Origin: Sulfurovum sp.
GTDB lineage: Bacteria > Campylobacterota > Campylobacteria > Campylobacterales > Sulfurovaceae
Assembly (NCBI GenBank): GCA_026984165.1
Contig: JALSSQ010000307.1
Location: 1 to 7,263 of the forward strand
DNA length: 7,263 nt
Direction: 5' to 3'
Position numbers and translations under genes: made by a program. The notes under the pieces are model-generated. The model saw only the letters and a program-made list of their open reading frames with translations, had not been told where the DNA came from and ran no database searches. Every line of letters starts with the position of its first letter. Position 1 is the first letter of the stretch. Below, one piece after another: positions 1-5,916 of this stretch.

Positions 1-444
1 ATCATAGTCATTTGCATCAGTAACAATAAGCACATCATTAAAGTTCTTTGCAGCAGAGCGTACCATTGTTGGACCTCCGATATCAATATTTTCGATAATC
101 TCATCAAAATCTTCAGTACGTTCTATGGTCTCTTTAAATGGGTAAAGATTGACACAAACAAGGTCTATACCCTCTACGCCAAGCTCTTTGGCCTGTGCCA
201 CATGTGCCTCGTCACCACGTTTATGGAGTATACCTCCATGCACATAAGGGTTTAATGTTTTCACACGCCCTTCAAAACATTCAGGAAACTTGGTTACTTC
301 ATCTATCTCGATGACTTTGACACCTGCTTCACTCAGCTTCTTGTATGTCCCACCTGTAGAGATAATCTCCCAACCTTGGCTCTCTAAACCTTTGGCAAAC
401 TCTACGATGCCTGCTTTGTCACTTACGCTTAATAATGCTCTCAT
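1..444 (-). CDS. purH: PurH, bifunctional AICAR formyltransferase/IMP cyclohydrolase, N-terminal part (cut by window edge)
   Basis: This is the first 148 codons of a gene that continues past the left edge. PurH catalyses the last two steps of IMP synthesis in the cytosol: formyl transfer from 10-formyl-THF to AICAR (C-terminal domain, not in view), then ring closure of FAICAR to IMP. The visible part is the MGS-like IMP cyclohydrolase domain. It starts MRALLSVSDKAGIVEFAKGL and carries STGGTY (29-34), KTLNPYVHGGIL (62-73), NLYPF (99-103) and DIGGPTMVRSAAKN (121-134), all characteristic of PurH. The ATG is set by the family's usual N-terminus and by an AAGGG ribosome binding site five bases upstream, which overlaps the purL stop codon. 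purL ends only 8 bp upstream on the same strand, so the two are almost certainly co-transcribed. The frame is intact to the edge. The identification is firm; only the C-terminal half is unseen. Confidence 0.96.
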   Translation of the reverse strand, partial: MRALLSVSDKAGIVEFAKGLESQGWEIISTGGTYKKLSEAGVKVIEIDEVTKFPECFEGRVKTLNPYVHGGILHKRGDEAHVAQAKELGVEGIDLVCVNLYPFKETIERTEDFDEIIENIDIGGPTMVRSAAKNFNDVLIVTDANDYD

Positions 445-452
445 TTTTACCC

Positions 453-2684
453 TTATATATCTTGTTCAATTGTATTAGCAAATGTATTGAAATAGACATC
501 TTTTACTTTCGCTAGTGGAAGTGCTACATCATTCACTCTCACATTTTCTCCACCTACTCTACCAATGTTTGTTACTTTGATACCCAGCTCCATCGCCATA
601 CGAATAAGTGCTTCAACGTTATCACTGCTTACTTCAAGAAGTGCTCTGCTTTGTGACTCATCAAAGATGTCTCTACTGTTTTCTACTTTGAGTGAAGTCT
701 CTATACCCAGTCCAGAGAGAGCTGCCATTTTAGAAAGTGCAATCGCAACACCACCTACATTGACATCTTTGGCAGATTTGAGGAGTCCTTTTTTGTTGGC
801 TTCTATCACAAGCTCCCAAAGTGCAAGCTCTTGCTTGTAGTCAAAAGGAGGCAAAGTTCCCACAGTTTCACCATAGAGTGCTTTGATATAGAGGGATCCA
901 CCAAACTCGCCTTTGGTCTCTCCTATGAGAAGTATTTGGCTGCCCTCTTCTTGGAAAGCTGACGGGAGTACTTTGTTTTCATCATCATTGAGTCCCACCA
1001 TCGCAATAGCAGGGGTAGGGAAAACAGAAACTCCGTTGGTTTCGTTGTAGAGCGATACATTTCCAGAGACTACAGGCGTATTGAGCTCCAAACATGCCTC
1101 TTTGATCCCTTCACAACCCTCTGCAAACTGCCACATTACCTCTGGGTTTTCAGGGTTACCATAGTTGAGACAGTCTGTAATAGACAAAGGTCTAGCTCCA
1201 GACATCGCCACATTGCGTCCAGACTCTACTACAGCAAGTGCCGCACCCTTGCGTGGGTCTATGTAGCAGTAACGCGGATTACAGTCTGAAGAGATAGAGA
1301 GTGCTTTGCCACTCTCTTTGATACGAATAGATGAGGCATCCAGACTTCCGGGGTGTTTGACAGTATTGGTTTGTACCATAGAGTCATATTGGTTATAAAC
1401 CCATGCTTTGTCTGAAACCTCTATATGTGAGAGTAAGGTCTCATAGGCCTCTTGATCATTGACTGCTTTAAAGCTATCTACATTTTTTGCATGAACTGTG
1501 TCTAGATATGTTGGGCGCGCTGTAGGTCTGTCAAGTACTGGTGCCTCTTCACTCACAGGAGCGATAGGCATATCGGCACATTTTTCACCATGCCACATAA
1601 GCTCCATACGTGCAGTATCTGTCACCTCACCGATGACGGCAACATCAAGTCCCCATTTTTCAAAAATATCGATAATGGCTTGCTCACTCCCTTTTTTAGC
1701 GCAGATAAGCATACGCTCTTGCGACTCTGAGAGCATAAAGTCATAGGGTGTCATCCCCTCTTCACGCGCTGGTACTTTGTCTAGGTGCATAATGAGCCCT
1801 GCGCCAGTTTTGCCTGCCATCTCAAAGGCAGAAGAGGTAAGCCCTGCGGCACCCATATCTTGGATACCTACAACATGGTCTGTTTTGAAAAGTTCCAGAC
1901 AAGCTTCAAGAAGCAGCTTCTCTGTAAATGGGTCACCCACTTGTACCGTAGGACGGAGTGACTTTGACTCTTCAGTAAAGGAGTCTGAAGACATCACTGC
2001 ACCACCCAGACCATCACGACCTGTTTTAGAACCTACATACATCACAGAGTTGCCTACGCCAGATGCCACACCCAAAAAGATTTCATCTGATTTGACAAGC
2101 CCTAATGAGAATGCATTGACCAAGATGTTTCCATTGTAAGATTCATCAAAACTTACTTCTCCACCGATGGTAGGCACCCCCATACAGTTACCGTAACTTC
2201 CGATACCATCTACCACACCACGCACAAGATGTCTTTGGTATTTGGCATTTTCCGAATCGCCCTCAACACTACCAAAACGCAAAGCATTCATATTTGCCAC
2301 TGGTCTTGCACCCATCGTGAAGATGTCACGAAGTATGCCCCCTACACCTGTAGCAGCCCCCTGAAAAGGCTCGATAAACGAAGGGTGGTTGTGTGACTCC
2401 ATCTTAAAAACAGCAGCTATGCCATCACCTACATCAATGACCCCTGCATTCTCACCAGGACCTTGTATCACCCATGGCGCAGTGGTAGGAAAACCTCTGA
2501 GATACTTGGTGCTTGACTTGTATGAACAGTGCTCAGACCACATCGCAGAGAAGATACCTATCTCCACCAAATTTGGATGACGACCCTCTAAAATACGTAA
2601 AATATCCTGATACTCCTCTTTGGAAAGTTTGTGATTTTTTAGTACTTCATCTAAATTTTCTATTGGTTCATTGACTTGCGACAT
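453..2684 (-). CDS. purL: PurL, phosphoribosylformylglycinamidine (FGAM) synthase, small-subunit-type PurL
   Basis: FGAM synthase catalyses the fourth step of purine synthesis: FGAR plus ATP plus glutamine-derived ammonia gives FGAM. At 743 aa this is the small PurL, which in known systems works with separate PurQ (glutaminase) and PurS; neither is in this window. The protein has two tandem PurM/AIR-synthase-like halves. Visible motifs are SEHCSYKS (50-57, His52 matching the conserved active-site His), GPGENAG (75-81), KMESHNHPS (94-102), GGILRD (115-120), PTIGGEVSFD (171-180), IQDMGAAGLTSS (274-285), LSESQERML (318-326), NPRYCYIDPRKGA (469-481), DCLNYGNPENPE (504-515) and VSGNVSLYNET (539-549). 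The ATG has an AAAGGA ribosome binding site eight bases upstream. It is followed by purH after 8 bp and is divergent from dut. Length and motifs are complete, with no frameshift. Confidence 0.97.
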   Translation of the reverse strand: MSQVNEPIENLDEVLKNHKLSKEEYQDILRILEGRHPNLVEIGIFSAMWSEHCSYKSSTKYLRGFPTTAPWVIQGPGENAGVIDVGDGIAAVFKMESHNHPSFIEPFQGAATGVGGILRDIFTMGARPVANMNALRFGSVEGDSENAKYQRHLVRGVVDGIGSYGNCMGVPTIGGEVSFDESYNGNILVNAFSLGLVKSDEIFLGVASGVGNSVMYVGSKTGRDGLGGAVMSSDSFTEESKSLRPTVQVGDPFTEKLLLEACLELFKTDHVVGIQDMGAAGLTSSAFEMAGKTGAGLIMHLDKVPAREEGMTPYDFMLSESQERMLICAKKGSEQAIIDIFEKWGLDVAVIGEVTDTARMELMWHGEKCADMPIAPVSEEAPVLDRPTARPTYLDTVHAKNVDSFKAVNDQEAYETLLSHIEVSDKAWVYNQYDSMVQTNTVKHPGSLDASSIRIKESGKALSISSDCNPRYCYIDPRKGAALAVVESGRNVAMSGARPLSITDCLNYGNPENPEVMWQFAEGCEGIKEACLELNTPVVSGNVSLYNETNGVSVFPTPAIAMVGLNDDENKVLPSAFQEEGSQILLIGETKGEFGGSLYIKALYGETVGTLPPFDYKQELALWELVIEANKKGLLKSAKDVNVGGVAIALSKMAALSGLGIETSLKVENSRDIFDESQSRALLEVSSDNVEALIRMAMELGIKVTNIGRVGGENVRVNDVALPLAKVKDVYFNTFANTIEQDI

Positions 2685-2692
2685 AGTATGCG

Positions 2693-2698
2693 TCCTTT
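2693..2698 (-). promoter_or_regulatory. Ribosome binding site of purL
   Basis: AAAGGA lies on the minus strand eight bases before the purL ATG. It fits the anti-Shine-Dalgarno well and supports the ATG at 2684 as the start rather than an internal Met; the next Met is at residue 48, past the conserved N-terminus. Confidence 0.75.
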
Positions 2699-2719
2699 GG
2701 GGCGTAAAATAAGGTTATC

Positions 2720-2725
2720 ATTTTA
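2720..2725 (-). promoter_or_regulatory. Possible -10 element for purL-purH
   Basis: TAAAAT on the minus strand matches the TATAAT consensus at five of six positions. It would start transcription about 28 bases before the purL ATG. No good -35 box is visible at 16-18 bp, but sigma-70 promoters in Campylobacterota often lack one. In AT-rich DNA such a match also arises by chance, so this is a weak call. It lies in the 104-bp divergent region shared with dut. Confidence 0.3.
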
Positions 2726-2756
2726 CTAAAAAAGTGCTAAATAAGGCTTGAAAAGG

Positions 2757-2762
2757 TAGAAT
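2757..2762 (+). promoter_or_regulatory. Possible -10 element for dut
   Basis: TAGAAT matches the TATAAT consensus at five of six positions. It lies 26 bases before the dut ATG, giving a short leader of about 20 bases that still includes the AAAGG ribosome binding site at 2778-2782. No convincing -35 box is seen. The hit is supported mainly by position, since the gene needs a promoter in this divergent gap. Confidence 0.35.
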
Positions 2763-2788
2763 ATCATACAACACTCTAAAGGCTTTAA

Positions 2789-3469
2789 ATGAATAAAATT
2801 CTACAAATGCTACAACTCCAACAACAACTCAACGATGCAACCAATGGTGAAGGCTGGGAGAAAGGTATCACTAAAAATGGTAAAAAAATTGACTGGAAGC
2901 GTTGCACCTACCTTGAATGTGCAGAGCTCATAGAATCATACCCATGGAAACATTGGAAAAATATCGATGCACAACCAGATTATGCCAATATAAAGATAGA
3001 AACTGTAGATATTTGGCACTTCATTATGTCTCAAGGACTTCAAGAGTACAAGATAAAAAATATTGGCACCATAGAAGAGCTAGCGCTTCATATTGAGACA
3101 TTAGATAACTATGCAACATTTACAGAAGAGATTAGCCCTACTGCCAGAGACTATTATGCACAAATAGAAGTAGTAGAAATACTGATTAAAAGACTTTTTT
3201 GTGAAGACAACATAGAAGCACTGATAGAAGCATTTATCGATGTAGCCATACAATCAGGACTAAACCTTGATACGCTCTATAAACTTTATATAGGTAAAAA
3301 CATTTTAAATACATTTAGACAAGACCATGGTTACAAAGAGGGAACATACATCAAAATATGGCATGGTAAAGAGGACAATGTCATTATGCAACATGCACTA
3401 GATACCAATAAAGACATAAGTCCAAAAGAACTGTATGAAGTACTTGAAAATGCTTATCCCAAGAAATAA
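2789..3469 (+). CDS. dut: Dimeric all-alpha dUTPase (dUTP diphosphatase, dUTPase_2 / MazG-like superfamily)
   Basis: It hydrolyses dUTP to dUMP and pyrophosphate, keeping uracil out of DNA and supplying dUMP for thymidylate synthesis. The 226-aa protein resembles the dimeric C. jejuni and trypanosomatid dUTPases rather than the trimeric beta-fold Dut. The N-terminus reads LQLQQQLNDATNG..W, the metal-binding helix gives ECAELIES with E43 and E46 (ExxE), and the second helix gives IETVDIWHF with E71 and D74 (ExxD). The spacing fits the four acidic ligands known in the C. jejuni enzyme, shifted by about three residues. The C-terminal block KNILNTFRQDHGYKEG (170-185) followed by KIWHGKEDN (189-197) is also typical. 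AAAGG (2778-2782) lies six bases before the ATG. It is a monocistronic plus-strand gene, divergent from purL and convergent with the lipoprotein gene. The assignment is from recalled family motifs; homology searching was not possible. Confidence 0.9.
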   Translation: MNKILQMLQLQQQLNDATNGEGWEKGITKNGKKIDWKRCTYLECAELIESYPWKHWKNIDAQPDYANIKIETVDIWHFIMSQGLQEYKIKNIGTIEELALHIETLDNYATFTEEISPTARDYYAQIEVVEILIKRLFCEDNIEALIEAFIDVAIQSGLNLDTLYKLYIGKNILNTFRQDHGYKEGTYIKIWHGKEDNVIMQHALDTNKDISPKELYEVLENAYPKK

Positions 3470-3483
3470 GCAAATTTTTTCAT

Positions 3484-3513
3484 AACACAAAAACATCTTT
3501 CCCTTTTTGTGTT
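3484..3513. terminator. Inverted repeat in convergent gap, candidate bidirectional terminator
   Basis: AACACAAAAA (3484-3493) and TTTTTGTGTT (3504-3513) form a perfect 10-bp stem around a 10-base loop. It fills most of the 46-bp gap between the dut stop and the lipoprotein stop, where both transcripts should end. Only two of the ten pairs are G-C, and neither strand has a clear T-run after the stem, so it is weaker than a standard intrinsic terminator. The location is its best support. Confidence 0.45.
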
Positions 3514-3515
3514 TG

Positions 3516-4175
3516 TCACTCTATCAATCTAGTTAAATCCTTTTGAACTACTTGATTACCCGAAATAGCAACTTGTGTAGCAATACGGATATTTTTAGGT
3601 GTACTATAGCCACATTCACTACTGCATCTTACTGTACCAATAAGATAATATCTTCCTGTTGGTACACCATAAAAAGCAAATTTACCTTCATTGTTTGAAG
3701 CTGTAAATCTCAGATAATTAAAAAGTCTTGAGTCTGCTTTTTGCATCTTGTAACCACCAAGATAACTCTCTTTATACCACTGTTTGGAATAAGATGTAAC
3801 AGGATTAAGATAGAGTCGTGTATTGGCACCAACAACTCTTTTATCATATGCATCTTTAAGATATATAAAACCTTTTACTGTGCCCTTTCCTGTTTTAGCC
3901 AAATGTTTATACTCATCTACAGGAAACGTAATCCGTTCCATTTTTTCCATAGGATCATGTTCATCAATAACGGTCTTCTCTTCAACGGTTACATTGTCTT
4001 CTTTTTCCAAATCTGATATATCTACATTTTCTTCTGTATCAGTTTCATTTGCCCAAGTATTATCTTGTGATTGTTGTACATCAGGTGCATCCAGCACAAG
4101 CTCTCTTTGTGCACATCCTGAGAAAAAAAAGAGTAATAAAAATACACCTGTAATCATCATCGTTTTTTTTGTCAT
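3516..4175 (-). CDS. Predicted lipoprotein with carboxypeptidase-regulatory-like (transthyretin-like) beta-sandwich domain
   Basis: This is a 219-aa secreted lipoprotein of unknown function. Residues 1-20 form a signal peptide (TKK start, hydrophobic stretch 6-18) ending in a lipobox F-S-G-C, with lipidation expected at Cys21. Residues 29-75 are a polar, acidic, probably unstructured linker. Residues about 97-215 look like a carboxypeptidase-regulatory-like domain: a GTVKGFIYL strand (98-106), LYLNPVTSYS (121-130), a short helical or loop insert (131-153), then FTASNNEGKFAFYGVPTGRYYL (157-178), where the GxFxFxxVPxGxYYL pattern is the family hallmark. C184 and C188 (CSSEC) could form a disulfide in the periplasm. 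AGGGA (4181-4185) lies five bases before the ATG. It is last in the yidC-jag-mnmE train, 37 bp after the Sel1-like gene. Such domains usually act as binding or scaffold modules; no enzyme motif is seen. It has no peptidase domain, so the domain name implies no protease activity. Confidence 0.85.
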   Translation of the reverse strand: MTKKTMMITGVFLLLFFFSGCAQRELVLDAPDVQQSQDNTWANETDTEENVDISDLEKEDNVTVEEKTVIDEHDPMEKMERITFPVDEYKHLAKTGKGTVKGFIYLKDAYDKRVVGANTRLYLNPVTSYSKQWYKESYLGGYKMQKADSRLFNYLRFTASNNEGKFAFYGVPTGRYYLIGTVRCSSECGYSTPKNIRIATQVAISGNQVVQKDLTRLIE

Positions 4176-4201
4176 AGTATTCCCTAAAATATTATTGAAT
4201 A

Positions 4202-4207
4202 ATTATA
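4202..4207 (-). promoter_or_regulatory. Possible internal -10 element before the lipoprotein gene
   Basis: A perfect TATAAT is present on the minus strand, 26 bases before the lipoprotein ATG, in the 37-bp gap after the Sel1-like gene. Start of transcription would fall near 4195, leaving room for the AGGGA ribosome binding site. No -35 box is seen at the proper distance. It could let the lipoprotein be expressed apart from the upstream operon, but an AT-rich gap makes a chance match plausible. Confidence 0.4.
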
Positions 4208-4212
4208 CACTA

Positions 4213-4524
4213 TTAACATTTCTTTTTCTTTAGATTTTTTTTATCATCAAAAAAATTTTCTAAATGACCTCTAGCTTTTTTATCTCCAGAAAATGCTGCT
4301 CTTTGATACCAAAATGCTGCTCTTTGACAATCTTTTTTGACCATGTCACCTTTTTGATAACGCTTTGCCAATCTATATTGTGCTTCTTTCTCACCTTCAT
4401 TTGCAAAACGATGTAGATTCTTCACTTTTCTTTTTTCGCTATGATAAAATTTATAGGTATTAAAAATCAACACAATAATGATAACAATTAATGCCAAAAT
4501 AATATAAAGTTCAATATTTTCCAT
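4213..4524 (-). CDS. Small single-pass membrane protein with one Sel1-like repeat
   Basis: This is a 103-aa protein of unknown function. Residues about 6-23 are a strongly hydrophobic helix (IILALIVIIIVLIF) with no lipobox or clear cleavage site, so it is probably an N-terminal membrane anchor. Residues about 41-76 match one Sel1-like repeat: A-x-x-G-x-x-EAQYRLAKRYQKGDMVKKD, then WYQRAA. A partial next helix follows (79-91) and then a lysine-rich tail ending in Cys103. Positive residues after the helix (K25, K31, R32, K33, K35) suggest by the positive-inside rule that the repeat faces the cytosol; a periplasmic location is possible and common for Sel1 proteins. Sel1-like repeats normally mediate protein-protein contacts and occur in arrays; one copy is minimal. 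It follows mnmE by 33 bp and precedes the lipoprotein by 37 bp. The ribosome binding site is poor: TGAGG (4536-4540) is eleven bases from the ATG. Its base composition is visibly more AT-rich than purL. Confidence 0.8.
   Translation of the reverse strand: MENIELYIILALIVIIIVLIFNTYKFYHSEKRKVKNLHRFANEGEKEAQYRLAKRYQKGDMVKKDCQRAAFWYQRAAFSGDKKARGHLENFFDDKKNLKKKKC
4290..4327. repeat. 17-bp exact direct repeat, period 21 bp, inside the Sel1-like gene
   Basis: The 17-base sequence AAAATGCTGCTCTTTGA occurs at 4290-4306 and again at 4311-4327 on the plus strand, separated by four bases. On the coding strand each copy encodes QRAAF, giving QRAAFWYQRAAF. The seven-residue period coincides with the natural KAxxWYxKAA motif of Sel1 repeats. 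The protein pattern is therefore expected, but the exact codon identity suggests a recent in-frame 21-bp duplication or chance codon choice. Confidence 0.85.
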
Positions 4525-4557
4525 ATCTTATTCTACCTCAGTATGCTTACATGAGTA

Positions 4558-5916
4558 TTATTTACCTAAACAAAATTCACCAAACATCTTGTCGAGTATT
4601 TCTTCACTATCATAAGGTTTTGAAATAGAAGAAATCGCTTTTACAGCTTCTTGCAAAAAATAAGAAAAAAATTCTAATTCCCCTTTTAACAATGGTTCTT
4701 TGGCTTCTAAAATTGCATTTTTTGCTTTATTTACTGCCTCTATTTGACGTGCAGATATGAGCATAAGTTCTTCCTCTTTTCCAATACTATCCAATAAAGA
4801 TTCTAAACGTTGAGTCAAACGTACAAAAGATTTTTTTGCACTTACCTCCAATATATCATACTTTCCCAACAAAGATAAGTCAAATTGATATATCAAATCT
4901 GACTTATTTAGCGCTACAATAAGATGTTTGTCTTGTAAAGTTTCAAGTAAAGAAAGAATCTTTTCATCTTCTTTATCATATGCACGTGAGGCATCAAAAA
5001 GTGCTATTATTACATCTGCATCATGTACCGAAGAGAGTGAACGTTCTATCCCTATTTTTTCTATAGTATCTTCAGAATCACGGATACCTGCAGTATCAAC
5101 AAGTCTAATAATATGCGAACCTATTCGTACTTGCTCTTCAATAGTATCTCGTGTTGTACCTGCTATATCTGATACTATTGCCCTATCATAATTCAACAGG
5201 GCATTAAGCAATGAACTCTTACCGACATTGGGTTTACCAATAATCGCAACTTTAAACCCCTCTATAAGTCCTCTACGTCTATAACTTGCATCTACTATCG
5301 CCTCGATTTTTTCACTTAAATCATCCAGTTGCTTGACAATACTTTCCATCATATCATCTGGAATATCCTCTTCTGCATAATCTATCATCACTTCAGAGTA
5401 GGCAAGTGAACGCAAGAGTGCCTCTCTACTCTCATCGACAAATGTTTTCAGTTCACCCTTCATCTGTTTAGCCAAAATCTTAGCTGCATCTACCGACTTT
5501 GCTTCTATGAGTTTAGAAATCGCTTCTGCCTCAGTAAGGTCTATCTTACCATTAAGAAATGCGCGCTTAGAAAACTCGCCAGGCTCAGCAAGTCTCACAC
5601 CATAACTTAAAATGGTATCAAGTATCTCTTGTGCTACTATCATGCCCCCATGACACTGAAACTCTACTATCTCCTCACCTGTAAAAGAGTGAGGTGCAGC
5701 AAAATAGATCATAATGGCATGGTCTATTAAGTCATCATTTGCATTGTAAAGAGAAGTTAGATGTGCATGTCGAGGAATGATGTTATCTAAATGAGAGATT
5801 TTATAGGCAATAGACAAAGATACATCGCCACTCACTCTTATAATTGAGATAGAAGATGTACCTTGTGCTGTAGCAATTGCTACTATAGAATTTTGGGAAT
5901 TTATGTTTTGATCCAT
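4558..5916 (-). CDS. mnmE: MnmE (TrmE), tRNA-modifying GTPase for wobble uridine 34
   Basis: With MnmG, MnmE installs the 5-(carboxymethyl)aminomethyl group on U34 of certain tRNAs in the cytosol, using GTP hydrolysis and methylene-THF. The 452-aa length is typical. The N-terminal folate-binding domain starts IVAIATAQG (11-19) and includes FTGEEIVEFQCHGG (78-91) and LAEPGEFSKRAFLNGKIDL (109-127). A helical domain follows, then an inserted G domain: P-loop GKPNVGKS (227-234), switch GTTRDT (253-258), DTAG (274-277), NKSD (337-340) and SAK (359-361). The C-terminus is FCLGK (448-452), the family's [FY]-C-[IV/L]-G-K signature with the functional cysteine C449. The ATG directly follows the jag stop with no gap, and no Shine-Dalgarno sequence is seen, which points to translation coupled to jag. 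All GTPase and C-terminal motifs are intact. Confidence 0.97.
   Translation of the reverse strand: MDQNINSQNSIVAIATAQGTSSISIIRVSGDVSLSIAYKISHLDNIIPRHAHLTSLYNANDDLIDHAIMIYFAAPHSFTGEEIVEFQCHGGMIVAQEILDTILSYGVRLAEPGEFSKRAFLNGKIDLTEAEAISKLIEAKSVDAAKILAKQMKGELKTFVDESREALLRSLAYSEVMIDYAEEDIPDDMMESIVKQLDDLSEKIEAIVDASYRRRGLIEGFKVAIIGKPNVGKSSLLNALLNYDRAIVSDIAGTTRDTIEEQVRIGSHIIRLVDTAGIRDSEDTIEKIGIERSLSSVHDADVIIALFDASRAYDKEDEKILSLLETLQDKHLIVALNKSDLIYQFDLSLLGKYDILEVSAKKSFVRLTQRLESLLDSIGKEEELMLISARQIEAVNKAKNAILEAKEPLLKGELEFFSYFLQEAVKAISSISKPYDSEEILDKMFGEFCLGK

Noticed and set aside
290..478. 62-aa plus-strand open frame spanning the purL/purH junction
   Set aside because: It overlaps the highly conserved N-terminus of PurH on the opposite strand and has no family motif.
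1777..2139. 120-aa plus-strand open frame inside purL
   Set aside because: Fully antisense to conserved PurL motifs. The translation is rich in Pro and Ser with no recognisable domain, so it is a shadow of the purL reading frame.
4191..4203. ATTATT-G-AATAAT palindrome before the lipoprotein gene
   Set aside because: A one-base centre cannot form a hairpin loop, and such short AT palindromes are common in AT-rich gaps. It is not called as an operator.
3823..4233. 136-aa plus-strand open frame opposite the lipoprotein gene
   Set aside because: It is antisense to a gene with a clear signal peptide, lipobox and conserved domain. The translation is Ser/Thr-rich low-complexity typical of a shadow frame, and no ribosome binding site stands out.
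4235..4255. T8 and A7 runs flanking ATCATC at the 3' end of the Sel1-like gene, considered as a terminator
   Set aside because: The arms are pure A-T with a six-base loop and lie inside the coding region for the lysine-rich tail, so stability would be too low.
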